Below are positions 22,670-34,490 of a DNA stretch of 64,000 nt, piece by piece. Source of the DNA: Arctopsyche grandis (taxonomy: Eukaryota > Arthropoda > Insecta > Trichoptera > Hydropsychidae); assembly GCF_051622035.1 (NCBI RefSeq), contig NC_135356.1, forward strand, positions 26,876,839-26,940,838, read 5' to 3'. The first letter of the stretch is position 1; every line of letters starts with the position of its first letter. Below the pieces are notes generated by a model, which saw only the letters and a list, made by a program, of their open reading frames with translations, did no database searches and was not told the DNA's origin. Position numbers and translations under genes: made by a program.

Positions 22670-23640
22670 CTGGGCAAATAAAATACTATTTTTCGATATA
22701 CATTATTTATTATCGTGAAAGAAATTAAAACATATTTTTTTTTAAATTGTATACAAAACAACTATTTAAATTGTCAAATGAAACTGTATTTTAATTTCAG
22801 GAGAAAATTTTGTGGTTGAAATTCTTAAAAATGCTTGTAAATTTTCATCTGTGATGCTTGATAGTCAAGAATTTTTATTGATATTCATGATTGAACATGT
22901 TTGTTTATATATTTAGGTTGATCAAAAAACCACCAACATTTTTTGAGCAAAATCTCTAAGTTTGTCGAATTATTCCGTATTAAGGGCGTTGTAAAATTTG
23001 CAAATTTCTTCATGACGGTGTAATTCTCTTAAATCAGCATCCCACTGTAAATATATAATCTTAATTTATAACTCCGTCGATACGCTATCAATATATATTG
23101 CAATTGATCTCGTATAATTGCCAAGTCTATCTCAATTGTTCGGAAGTCGCCAAATCTTCATGGAAACTCACCACTTAAATCGTTGATAATTTCAGCATTT
23201 CTTCAAATTTATTGTTTGGTATCTTCAGCAATTTCATGGTTGAAAAGTGGTCTACCCGTTTAATCAATAAATGGTGAAGAAACAGTCGTAGTTTTAATTT
23301 AAGTGCATTCAAACTTTTCACCATATCATGGACATATGTATAAATTTTCCCCTTGGAACACTGTGATGAAAGTATTTAAATGTGTTACGATGTCCAAAGT
23401 AAATGCAAAATCACACAGCCAGTCACTATCAGTTAATTCGATAATATTTTTAATTTCTAAAAATGGAACGATTTCTTCTTTTGTATCCCATACTCGCCGA
23501 AGTACTTTTCCATCGAATATGATTATGATCAATAATATCTGTAAACTCAGATTCAATAACTTGAAGGAAAGCAATGAATTGTCTGTGTTTCAAGCCACTC
23601 GGTCGTATTAAATTTTATATTTACATTAAGATGTCACATG
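22670..23640 (-). pseudogene. hAT transposase relic (GTF2IRD2/SCAND3-like)
   Basis: Read on the minus strand, 23574-23326 gives LLSFKLLNLS (frame-slipped), then KVLRRVWDTKEEIVPFLE, then DSDWLCDFAFTLDIVTHLN and TFITVFQGENL. These are the conserved 'RVLxRxxELxxEIxxFL...WLxDLAFLxDIxxHLNxLNxxLQG' blocks of this hAT clade. Upstream on the same strand an alternative frame gives KHRQFIAFLQVIESEFTDII. Downstream, interrupted fragments (for example SGEFP then RFGDFRTIEIDLAI) continue to about 22800. CAGGCCTGGGCAAA at 22659-22672 may be the element's terminus. Several stops and frameshifts; no intact transposase. Confidence 0.7.
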
Positions 23641-23939
23641 TTCAGCTAGTTATTATTATAAATAATAAATTAAATACATTTGTCTTCCGCGCACACTCGG
23701 CTTTAATGGACCCGTCTTTTCGTTACATACATATATGATCATTGATTTTCTCTTTTTGATATTAATAGACGGACCCCATTTTTGACATGATATATAAGAT
23801 GATAAAATGAAAAAATCAAATATTGGTTGCTAATCAATATACATATGTATGTATCTACATTTCGAATTTGAGCGTAAAACTTTCGATCGGGACTCAAATC
23901 ACACCCGATCCGAAATTTGTAAAATTTGAACGTATTATA

Positions 23940-24369
23940 TAATTATATTAATGGAGAAAATGGCGCCGAGTGCGTCCCCAGAAATTGAAGGTAGTTTTTC
24001 CAAGCGCACAGCCTCATTACGCTTATGTGTGGTCGTGGGTGGTGGCGGCACGGGCGCGGCTGGAGGGGGCCAGGGGGCCCTGAGGGCGGTCGGGAGGGCC
24101 CCTGGAAAGGGGCTTTGGTGGTGGTCTACCATGGAGAGGGATATGCGGGGGGGGTAGGGTGCAAGGGGGAGGGTATTCTGACGCGCCGGGCTTTAACGCG
24201 ACGCTAAATACCGTCGGCAGTCTGTCGTCGATCTTCGAACCGGTAGCTCGTGAATCTCCTCCTAGGTCCGCAGCTCTCCCAGCACCACTTGCAACCCTCG
24301 AGCAACTCATCTCGACTCAACCCAACTCAACTCAACTCACCTCGAGCAACTCATCTCGAGTCATCAACG
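23940..24369 (+). promoter_or_regulatory. CpG-rich promoter and candidate non-coding first exon of the HES gene
   Basis: GC content rises sharply here. The last part (about 24200-24369) ends in a consensus splice donor (CAACG then gtaagt at 24370). The next strong acceptor on the + strand that leads into identifiable coding sequence is at 34481-34482, directly before the HES start codon. An initiator-like GGCAGTC lies at 24218-24224; I see no clear TATA box. The exon contains a 19 bp direct repeat CTCGAGCAACTCATCTCGA (about 24297 and 24341) and CAACTCAACT repeats. Joining this exon to the HES coding exon is inference; an RNA read across the junction would settle it. Confidence 0.5.
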
Positions 24370-24373
24370 GTAA

Positions 24374-24380
24374 GTGGGAA
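24374..24380 (+). promoter_or_regulatory. Su(H)/CSL-like core GTGGGAA at the first splice donor
   Basis: GTGGGAA starts 5 nt inside the putative intron, overlapping the last base of the gtaag donor. The consensus for Su(H) is YGTGRGAA; here the preceding base is A, so the match is partial. HES-family genes are commonly Notch targets, which makes the site plausible, but a 7-mer in GC-rich DNA is weak evidence. Confidence 0.25.
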
Positions 24381-24383
24381 CCG

Positions 24384-24495
24384 CGCCAAAAACTTCACTT
24401 TGAAAAACTTGCGAATTGTACATTACTGCACGGTTCACATCTCACGAAGGCATATTTTTTTGTGTGCGTTTGATTTATTTGTTATATTAATATAT

Positions 24496-24529
<34 letters not shown>

Positions 24530-25985
24530 TTATTTATAAAGCGTTTAGCTTCAATCGGGTTTACCACATACATATAAAAGCGAGAATGTTGATATATGCC
24601 AAAGTGAAGTTGTCGTTGTTGCTTAGTTTCTTATTATTGATGGTTGCTTTCTATTTTTTGTATTTATTTTTTCTGCGTTTTACTCAATATATGACGAGGA
24701 GGAGGAGTACGTAAGGAGTGGTTTTTTTTTAATTGCGATGATTGTAATTTTATATACATTTTATATACACATATATTCACAAAGTTCATTTAAAATAAAT
24801 AATTATTTGAGTAAATTTTACATTTGTTTAAAAATATAACGTAGTACTTCAATTTCACGTGTTGCATTATCGTAAGTACTATTTGATTTTTAATTTAACA
24901 TACATACATACATACAAACACATATAGTTTTTTTCTGTTTTAAATTCTTTCTATTTATATTGTATTTTATGGTATTGTTTCGTTTTCAAAATTTTATCTA
25001 AAAAAGGTTGATAATTTTAATGCAATTATAAATACGCACTCACTTCGTCTAAATAATTGAATTACAAATTACAAACCTTGCAATGAAATAAAATCACTTC
25101 TGATCTGAAACGGGCGGGATTGTTTGCTTTGTTTGTAAAACTTGAAACTTCGTCAAAAAATGAGCCTTGATAAGGTTGAAGTTAGAGGTGTAAAATCTCG
25201 GGAATTTTACACCGTGGGAAATTGGATATCTGTTTTTCAATAAGATATTGATCATTTTTCTTTTAAACATAATTTGAACATTTTACTATTGAATGTAGTG
25301 ACACAATTTGAAATCACTTTCATTGTGTTGTTTTGCCATTTTGTGAGTCGAAGTTGTCAAAACAAAACATTTATATTATTGTAACTGCTTTATTTTTATT
25401 ATGGAATTTATTCCCACCCGAAATTCCCGGGAAAGAATATGCAATTTTTCTGACCCGGTTAAAATTTTTTTTAAGCTTTTTACGCTAATTTCACAACTTA
25501 AAAGCAACTTAGTTAATGGTGCTATTTTAATAATTATGTATACTGAATTAATAACAAACAAATAATTTTTTTCAGCAAATCAGGACTATTCGATATGGAT
25601 TTTTCATTATGTTAGTTCCATTTATTATAAACTTTTTATTTAATCATTCACCATTCATTATGTAATGTTATAAAAATGATGCACACGTCAATAAGAGGAA
25701 AAAAATGCATAGTATAAAAATATCAACTTATAAATATTACAATTACATTTTTCATAAACACACAACTTGCAAAAGATACATGATACATTTAAAAGTCACT
25801 TACATTGTTCCATATGTACATTTCCCGTTTGTTTTTCCCTCTAATAAAGATTTATATTGAATACATAGGTATATTCTACGACATACGAATATAAAAACAT
25901 ATATTAAATGTGATTTTACGTATCTGAATAATTTAAATGAGCGCGTTTTACTAATATATGTACATACGTACATATGTTTGCATTG
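24384..25985 (+). other. Putative first intron, proximal part: no gene seen
   Basis: AT-rich with (TA)n at 24490-24530. Frames are short and hydrophobic or low in complexity. A 'ggtgtaaaatctcgggaattttacacc' inverted pair lies at 25187-25213. Confidence 0.45.
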
Positions 25986-25989
25986 AAAT

Positions 25990-27352
25990 ATACATATTTT
26001 TTGACTAAAATTCAAATTATTTCACAGAATTTTCATATCAAAATTTTCCTTATTTTTCCAAAAAAAAAAAAAAATCAGATAGAATGAGCCCCATTGTCGG
26101 TATTTGTAATTATATAATTTGAAAACCATTTTGCACGAAATATCCGATTGCATAAAATCTTGTTTATTTTTGCTGCCTTTGTATAATAAAGTGACGACGC
26201 ACAAAGAAAACATCTAATCGAATTTAATCTCGATTCGCCAGTAGGTACATATTCAAATTAAATAATATTAGGTATATCAGCGAAGATTCTTTAGATAAAT
26301 CTTAATAACACACAGACATGTACACACATGGATTATTCTATATACCAATTATTCCATTCAGATGATAAAGCTTTAAAATAAACAATTTTCTCGCGATGTT
26401 TATAACGTGTATGTACTTGTATAATGAATACTGATATTTTTAATATTCTTTATCCCGTTAACTGAAATTTTACTATCATTATTTGACTTTGTGTAGAAAT
26501 TATAGGTAGAAACTTTATCGATAGCGGTTTAAAATTGAAAAAAAACTGCAATCGTAATAATTTTCATGGAATTTTTCAACAATTTACATACACATAATAT
26601 GTAAATCAGAGATAAAATCAAGTGAAATACCTTTACATTGATACTAATTAGAACACAGTATCAATTTTAATTTATTTCATTTGATTTTATATCTGAGTTA
26701 TAAACATATTATTTGTATGTAAATTGTTGAAAAAGTCAGTGAAAAGTATTTTAATTGCAATTTTGTTTTCAATTTTAAATTACTATCAATAAAATTTCTA
26801 CCTATGATATCAATACGTCCAATAATGATAGTTTAAATTCCATTAATGGGATAAAGAACATTTAAAAATCTGTATTGATTCAAAAAATATATACACGTCA
26901 TAAACATTGCGAGAAAATTTGTTTATTTTAAAGCTTTATAATCTGCATGGAATTAATGGTATATTGAATCATCCATTTGTGTATATATATATCATGTATC
27001 TGTGTGTTATTCAGCCTTATCTGAAGAATTTTCGCTTATTTGCCTAATATGTATTCGTCATTTTGAATATGTGCTTGGCGAATCGAGATTAAATTCGATA
27101 CAATGTTTTCTTTGTGTATCGATACTTGGTCATACAAATATGTAGGTATAAAAAGTGTCAAAGGCAGCAAAAATAAACAAGATTTTATGCGATCTGATAA
27201 TTCGTACAGAGTGGTTTTCAAATTATATAATTGCAAATAATGGCAATGGGGTTCGTTCTATCTGGTTTATTTTTGCTTGGAAAATTTTGCATACGAGTAT
27301 AAATGTGAAAATTCAGCAAAATAATTTAAAATTCAGTCAAGAAAATATGTTT
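25990..27352. repeat. 1.36 kb inverted repeat (arms about 650-690 bp)
   Basis: The left arm runs from 'tttttgactaaaattcaaatt' (about 25998) to the centre at about 26651 (GATACT at 26639-26644 pairing with AGTATC at 26657-26662). The right arm runs back to 'aaaattcagtcaagaaaatatg' (about 27348). Well matched blocks include 'attatataatttgaaaacca' (26110) against its complement near 27220, 'gtttatttttgctgccttt' (26162) near 27172, 'aatttaatctcgattcgcca' (26221) near 27090, and 'acaatttacatacacataatatg' (26579) near 26710. Arms carry substitutions and indels, so the structure is not a recent assembly artefact. There are no genes in either arm. If the first exon at 24.2 kb is right it lies in the HES first intron. 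Confidence 0.9.
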
Positions 27353-27359
27353 ATCTAAA

Positions 27360-29545
27360 TACAAACATGTATAGGTATATTATATATAATTTGAGGTTCC
27401 CGGGAAAATGCACTAAATTGCATTGAATAGTGGCGAAGTTTCGAGAAGTCCTAATTTTCAAAGGCGCTCAAAAATAACTTACGCAATAGAATACGCTCGA
27501 ATAACATACAAATACCCTTTGACGCTTTTTAGTGGAATTCTAACGCGTTAGTTCTTCTTGACTTTTCGATTCTTCTGACTCTTAGGTCTTCTGATGTCTT
27601 CGGGTGCATTTTTCCGGTCACCATCATTTTAACTTTATTTTCAGATTTTCAGAAGGATATATAAAAAAACAATCAAATCAGTATTTATTTATAGGTATGT
27701 ATATACATACACATCAAATACATACATCGAGAGAAAAAGAAAACCTTTATAAAATCACTAAAACTTACTAAGGCCAATTTAATAAGTAGCCACTTCTGTT
27801 ATATACATATGTATAGATATAATATAATTTTTATGTGGGTAACACTTAGTATATATGTATGTATGTATACACAAGTCTTCTCATGATCATTACGAAACCG
27901 TTGATATTTTATAAATCGAGCTTTTAATGACTTGTAATCTTCAAGAGAGCGTCCGATGCTATATTATTTATTATTACATACACATTTTCCCTTTAAAAAG
28001 AAACGTTAAAAATATATCATTTCTCAACACAAAGAAAATATTTATTTTCGCAAAAAAAAAGAAATTGCGCATTTAAAAATGAGACTTGATATAATAAGAC
28101 ATGTCTACACTAACTAATTTGAACTTGCGGGATGTCGACTATACTTGCTGGTCGCTAAGACCAAATACGTATGTATGTAATAATAAGTAGATAATTACGC
28201 ATAGTTAGTTGAAGTCGTTCAAATGTACTGTAACCACTGTAGCTATTATAATAATGAAGTCAAAATAATTTATATTGAATTAAAAAGCAGAAATATATAA
28301 AATTAACTCCCATTGTTAATTTAATTTATTTGACTTTTAGTGAATTATCACAGACAGAAATCATATGAAATTTAATATTCATTTCATAAACAAGAGTTAT
28401 GTATTCTCTCAGGAAATTTTCAATCCTCTTATACGCACACAAGTTCATATGTACAATGAATGAGCATTGTACATTTAATATCGACAAGTAAAATGCACGT
28501 ATTTCTGTTTGTTTCCGGGAATATGCAGCAAAATTCATCTGTGATTCGTATTATTTACGCAATATATGTATGTATGTATGTACTGCATACATTGTATATA
28601 AAACATGATAAATGATAGAGTAGTGCATTGGCATACCTGGTTATTATTTTACCTTGACGTCACAGGGCATTATAGCAATCAGTGCAATTGTTCGTTTAAT
28701 GATTGGTCGCAGTAACTATGTATTTTTGTAAAATGTGTATGCAATTTAAAAATTCACCATTCAATTTGTAAAATTGATTGCTTTGATACGTTTACATTGT
28801 ATAATACAAACACAGGTAACTTTAAATAGAGCTTTCCCCCTCGCGTCTATGGCGATGCATTGGCAAATTGGTAATCAACGATCGGAAATCAGGATTTAGA
28901 TATACATATGTACTTCATTTTTGTAAAATATCTATACCTCTTTATACATACATATATATGCATATAAAATTTGCTTAATACAAACAAGGTTGTAGCAAGA
29001 TTTCGGCTATTACGAGGGAATTTTCGCCCTATTGTATATTTGCATACAATCCTTCAGTTATATTATACATTTAAATGCACACGCATACATATGAATATAA
29101 GCGAACTATTTTATGCGAAATCTCAATTCCGAAATTGAGCTTTTTAATTATAATTGTTCGCATATTTATTTGTGAAAATTTGTACAAAATATCCTAACTG
29201 CAAACAGACAGTTTATGTCACATCCAATTCGCGAAATCGTTCATTTCATGTAAATAATAAAAATAAAAGCTCCATTCGTCAATAGTGCAACCCGGTTGCT
29301 TTGTTTGTCATTTTGTTTTCAGAGTATTGAATTTAAATAAATAAAAATGGAAATGGAAAAATTTCAATGAAAAAAAAATCCGTTACCTGTCATTTACAAA
29401 CATGTTTCGAAAACTGTAATATGTACATACGTACATACATATGCATCATACACAAAATTTAATTATGAAATGAAATGCAAAAAAATAAAAAATTGTAAAG
29501 CTCAATTCCTGAATTTTCAGTAAACAAAAAGCTCCGATTATCATT
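27360..29545 (+). other. Putative first intron, middle part: no gene seen
   Basis: AT-rich; scattered TACATACATATG tracts; no element ends recognised. Confidence 0.45.
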
Positions 29546-29547
29546 AG

Positions 29548-29832
29548 TATATGAGCCGTTATAGTTGAAAGTGGCATAAGCGCACTTTTCTTCATTTCGA
29601 AAAATATCTCGCTAACCATTAAATATAATATTTTGCGTTTAACAATATTTAAAAACATTGGTGGCCTGTTTTAAAATATTGTTAAACGCAATTTAAGCTA
29701 CTGTTATTCTGCTTTTCCAAGATTCTGGTTATATCGAATTTTAATTAGTGATAACAATTTGTGAATTAAGTCAAACTATTTTTGGATCTGAAAATTGAAC
29801 TTCCGCCGCTTTCAAATATAACGGCTCATATA
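29548..29832. mobile_element. MITE with AGCCGTTATA-type terminal repeats (copy 2, complete)
   Basis: Termini TATATGAGCCGTTATAGTTG and its inverted counterpart ending 'tataacggctcatata' are intact over about 25 bp. The inside contains a further hairpin: GCGTTTAACAATATTT (29635) with 'aaaatattgttaaacgc' (29674). Total about 285 bp, non-coding, beside TA-rich flanks. Confidence 0.75.
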
Positions 29833-29834
29833 TA

Positions 29835-30770
29835 ATATGTATATGTGCATATATTATTTGACAATGTACCTTAGATAATACTGTAGTTGACAAAAGTTTG
29901 CATATTTATACTTGTCAACTGTCACACGTATATGATTATTACATTTTCGGAATTATTTTTAGGGTTTTAATATAAAATAGAATCAGCTAGAAACGAAGCA
30001 TCTCGTTACAAACGTGTCTAATATCAAAAGTACATATTTCGTGATATATTATGATGAAATGCTATATATTCCCAGAAATTCGCTTTAACCGACAAATACA
30101 TACATAAATTCAAACCATTTTTATCAGGACTATTTTAAAGCAGATCACGAAAGTTGAAATGCTCGGAATTGATCCTTCTACCAGTGACCGCATTACGAAG
30201 TTAAAGAGAGAAAATCTTTTTTAATTAATATTTTTCATTCAAATAGTTAAAGCGCTTTGATCGTTCTCATTTCGAAACTTTGATATACATACATATATTA
30301 CTGCACGTATGTACGTAAAATCGTACTACTACATATATTAATACTATGTATGTACATACATATATTAGTGGACCTTTCGTCGTATCAATGGAACATTAAA
30401 TAAAAAATATCATTAATTTTAAACAAAGTCTTGTGCCTCCAACCAATCGATTTATCTAGACAAAATTTCAAAATTGTAGGTTTTTTCATATATGCATCTC
30501 TTTTGTTAGGAAAAATTTTGATTGATTAACGAGAAATCGAAGTCGCTCTTCTCTTCAAAGTCCACAAACAAAGCGCGCGGTGCTCCTAATGGGGGTTTGT
30601 ATAGTGGAAGTGGTCATTTTCAGAAAATCGTCACATTTTTCATGTTGCCATGGTTAATTTAAGAATAAAAATCATCGAGATCTTTCTTGGGCATATCGAA
30701 AAAATGTACGTTTAATACAATACATTTTTCGGTTTTGCTCCGGCCTAATGTACATATACCGTACAATATT
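29835..30770 (+). other. Putative first intron: no gene seen
   Basis: AT-rich sequence with no recognised element. 'gtccacaaacaaagcgcgcgg' near 30562 is a small GC-rich island. Confidence 0.4.
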
Positions 30771-30774
30771 ATAT

Positions 30775-31745
30775 CATAATATCATCATCAGGCACTCACC
30801 ATCCACTGCAAGATGAAGGCCTTTCCTATACGTTTCCGTTTGTCGCTGTTTTGCGCAACTCTCATCCGTCTCACATTCTTCTAGTTTCGTCTACCCATCT
30901 TCCTTGGGGCATTAATTTCACCTTTAAATTATCTCAGGTAGCATTCTAGCACTTTCTTTGTCCATCTTTCGTCATTCTTCAAATATGGGGTTCACCGTTA
31001 TCCATCACTGTCAAGAAAGGATAAATACAAATAAAAAATATCACCGAAAACACTCCAGCGGGTTATTTTTGGGACTATGTATCATGTATATGGGCTAGGG
31101 GTGCTGCGTTTTTTTGCATGTTTAAAACTATCTAAAAAAAAAACACGTCCCAGTGTGTCTTCGCCCTTACCTTCACCATTACATCGACCATCTTTGCCAA
31201 ACTTCTAACCTACGTATTTAGTTTCCTATCTCTTCTCGTTATGCCGAGCATACGGCGTTTCACACTTCTTTGAGAAAACAGGACCTTATGCAACATTCTA
31301 GCATTCAATGCTCAAATTGTATACTTCTTCACTGGCAAGACACTGATCGACGATCTTTTTTTCAGGCTCATTGGCGTTTTAGATTTGAAAATGGCATTTA
31401 TTCGCCTAAATGCACTCCCTCGTAATTTCATACGTCTCTTTATTTCCTCTTCTGTATTACCGGACATGTCAATGATTTGACCTATGTAGATTTAAATAAT
31501 GTTTAACTACTTATTCTGTCCTATTGTCTTATGTAACTACTTCTTCTGTCCTATTCTCTTATGTAATATACTATCGGGCATGCAATATTTATTATACGTT
31601 AATTTAGTCTTGTTTACGTCAATTTTTGGTCTTACGCACTTCCCCTGTCCAGCAGTATTAGTCGCCTTAGTCTGTTAAGTCAGCTGGATTAATAATATGT
31701 CGTCTGCGAACCGAAGGTTACTTAAGAGGCGACGGTTGATGCTTA
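30775..31745 (-). pseudogene. LINE reverse-transcriptase remnant (non-LTR retrotransposon)
   Basis: On the minus strand, reading starts abruptly near 31740 with RLLSNLRFADDILLIQL, which contains the FADD catalytic motif of LINE reverse transcriptases (31699-31710). It goes on to YIGQIIDMSGNTEEEIKRRM, FKSKTPMSLKKR, LHKVLFSQRSVKRRMLGITR and VDVMVKVR. After a non-homologous ~110 bp insertion (about 31030-31145) it resumes with fragments such as GRWVDETRRM. Several stops and frameshifts. The 3' end carries a TGATGATGATA-type tail at about 30785. Without the N-terminal RT and endonuclease the copy is 5' truncated. The same family is seen at 35765-36640. Confidence 0.8.
31030..31145. repeat. Small repeat inserted in the LINE remnant
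   Basis: It interrupts the LINE reading and resembles (reverse orientation) 40905-41005: both contain 'acgtgttattttta'/'acgtgtttttttttt' before 'agatagtttt', then 'aacgc.gca' and 'catagtc'. Ends not defined. Confidence 0.4.
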
Positions 31746-33245
31746 TATCATAATATATTATAATAAATATTGGCAAAATTTTGAGTAGGCTTCACTTCTC
31801 CCCTGCTTTTCACTTTCAATTTGTAATGAATCATTAGACAATGTTGATCATGTCACACTTTGTAAAATAAATATGATATTAAGAAAATATTTTCTCTGGT
31901 ATTATGTACATATACATACGTACATTGTATAATCCGCTTCGAAAATAAAGATTTTATTCACATACATACATATAGCTTTAAAGTAACCGAACTAAAAGTT
32001 CATAGATATTACATAATCTTTTGTCCAAGTTATCTTCTGAGAACGGGAGACGATTCTAAAGTGCTAACTATTCATTGGAATTTTCAATGCCATCTAATAT
32101 TTATAAATTTATTTTACTTGCGCATACATACATATTTATATGTGTAAAATTAATATTATTAATACTTTCTAGAATTGTATAAAAAAAACACTTGTAAGAA
32201 TTACCTTCCAATCCATATTTAACTAAGCGTGGATATATTATATACATATATCTACGGGTATGTATAGCCACGCTTTTATATAATAGAAAAACGTGCCCTT
32301 AATATATTATATAAGGGTTAACGTGAAAATATGATCATTTTAAATAGAATTGTAAATTACTTTTTCAAACTTTCTAGCGTCAAATGGTATATTGTTTTCA
32401 ACATAAAAACACCAAGTTGAAAACAAAGCACAGAAATGTGAATATCTTTGCTTTACCTTAGCTCAAAAATATCAAAATGATTTTCTTTAAATTGCTTTCT
32501 GCGGTTAATTTCATAAAATGGAGTAAATATTCTCTCAGCCGTTATGTAGTTAATTGCTCATTCTACGATTCTACGTTTATACCTTATAATTGCATTTTCA
32601 ATAAGCTACTTATCGAATATCGTTTCTACCTATACATACATAAATATATACGTATAATACTTACAATCGAACAGTCAGTAAGTTCATTTGAAATTTTACT
32701 TATTTCCGTTTGTCGTTTTGAATTCTTACATTAAATACATAACATTAGGCATACTACATATATATTGGAATAGTACATACATACATATAAATATACGTTG
32801 TATAATAACTTATTAACAGTTTTAGATGGATGCTTTTCGTACAAAAAATGCTTCACTATTGTCAATTTCTTAGAAAAACCATGCCTTTTTGCTCTCTTGC
32901 TTTGAACGCTAATGGAGCGGTCTATTTTTATATGAAGAGCATCCTTCCCACGTCGATCTTTGCTTATTAAATCAATAACGTAACAAAATATATTTTAATA
33001 AATGATCAGTTGGTTTTCATACATATACATACATACATATGTACATGCATATATGATTACTTGATTTGATGAAACAAGTTTTCTTCAACAGATAAAATAA
33101 AATCACGGACTTTTATGGGTTAAATATATGTGCATATATATTTTCCAAACTATTTATTGTCATTCTGCATCAAAAGAAAATTATATGTATATCGGAAATT
33201 GCAAACAAATTTAAGTTTTACGGTAAAATAAGAATCAATCCGTAC
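31746..33245 (+). other. Putative first intron, distal part
   Basis: Mostly anonymous. At 32830-32945 lies a copy of the foldback family found at 35.1-35.8 kb and 37.7 kb ('cttcactattgtcaa', 'tttttgctctcttgctttgaacgctaatgg'). Confidence 0.45.
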
Positions 33246-33246
33246 A

Positions 33247-33395
33247 ATACTATGGTTACCATACGTCACGTTTTTTATGTGTTTTGCGATCGTCCCGTCG
33301 TTTTCGTAAAACAGTTTGATTGGTCTCGTTTTGTCCCTAATTTTCAGAGCATCTCGTTTTGAGTTCTGAGAAATTTGGTCACCCTATCTATTCAC
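33247..33395. mobile_element. Short hAT-like MITE
   Basis: The left end 'tatggttaccatacg' and right end 'atttggtcaccctat' form an imperfect inverted pair of the common TAGGGTGACCA type. The inside has 'cgtcccgtcgtttt' and 'ctcgttttgtccct', about 145 bp in all. No convincing target duplication was found. Confidence 0.4.
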
Positions 33396-33978
33396 CAAAT
33401 TTTATACACATTTTTTCCTCTTTTTGAACGACGACATAGACAATTGCGTAAAACAAATAAAGCACATTTTCATATTATGTATAATTTAAAAAGAAAGCTC
33501 AAAATCGGTAAGTATTTTTCAATCATCTTATTACATTTATAACATTGACCGGAAATCGAATCAGAGTCATCAAAAACTCACATCTAAATTCATTAACATG
33601 TACATACATATGTATATACAAATATATGGCATATAGCAATATGGTTTAAATAATCAATACGTTATTTGTTTTAAAACATTTTTTCTTTTTTTTTAAATTG
33701 GAAATTATATTTGAATTATAATGAATGAAATTAGTCTTCAATTATTATATACTAAAGTTGTGGCAGTCGAAAGATAATATGATTTTCGGATTTCATATGG
33801 TTTGCGACAATGTCCTTTAATGTTTTTCTTAATCGTAATCTAATTTAACTAACATTTAAAGTTAACATTTGAGATGCGAAATCATTACATTAAGAATCCA
33901 GACTTGGAATTACTATTGATATTTTTTCAAATACTAACATATTGAATGGAATGCTAATAACGAACTGCCATTTCTCAC

Positions 33979-34165
33979 ATGAGCCGTTGAAAGTGGGATA
34001 CATATGTAGTGTATTTTAATTCTACATAAAACTAGCAACATCCCAGTGGTAAGCGTGTAACGCTTTCAACTGAGTGGTCACAGGTTCACTCCCTGGCCCG
34101 TGATACGTGAGTTCAGGTGGATCGTTTCTTATTCACTTTCAAATATAATATAACAACTCATATGC
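33979..34165. mobile_element. AGCCG-type MITE copy with a tRNA-like insertion
   Basis: The left terminus ATGAGCCGTTGAAAGTGG and right terminus 'cactttcaaatataatataacaactcatatg' belong to the 29548 MITE family. Between them, 34041-34105 is tRNA-like: A-box-like AGTGGTAAGCGTG, and B box GGTTCACTCCC (34083-34093) inside a complete T-arm CAGGTTCACTCCCTG. This is probably a SINE or tRNA remnant inserted into the MITE, 320 bp upstream of the HES coding exon. Confidence 0.55.
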
Positions 34166-34490
34166 AGTCTACGAGAATATCATTGCAATCAACATTGACA
34201 TTTACCACGGACTGCCTGCAAATCGCTGCCCCCCAACTTATCACAGTTTCCAAGCGTCAACTTGCCCTATTCAACGATGCGCACGTATTGTTATTGCTAT
34301 GCGAGAGATAACCTCGGATTGATGGCGACTCTAAAAGCGCCATATTGCCGTGTCGCTCGCTATCGCTAATATGCACCTTCATTGGTGCTACATTTTTAAT
34401 TGATTACATTTTCTGCGCGTGCCGATATAGCAACTCAACGAACTCAACGCATTATATTTCATTCATTTTTTTATTTGTATAGTCCTGGAA

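Noticed and set aside
23951..24157. Short frames in the HES promoter block
   Set aside because: Gly-rich reading of CpG-rich DNA; the donor at 24369 better fits a non-coding first exon.
34041..34105. Functional tRNA gene
   Set aside because: T-arm and boxes are present, but I could not pair an acceptor stem or a clear anticodon arm; treated as tRNA-derived.
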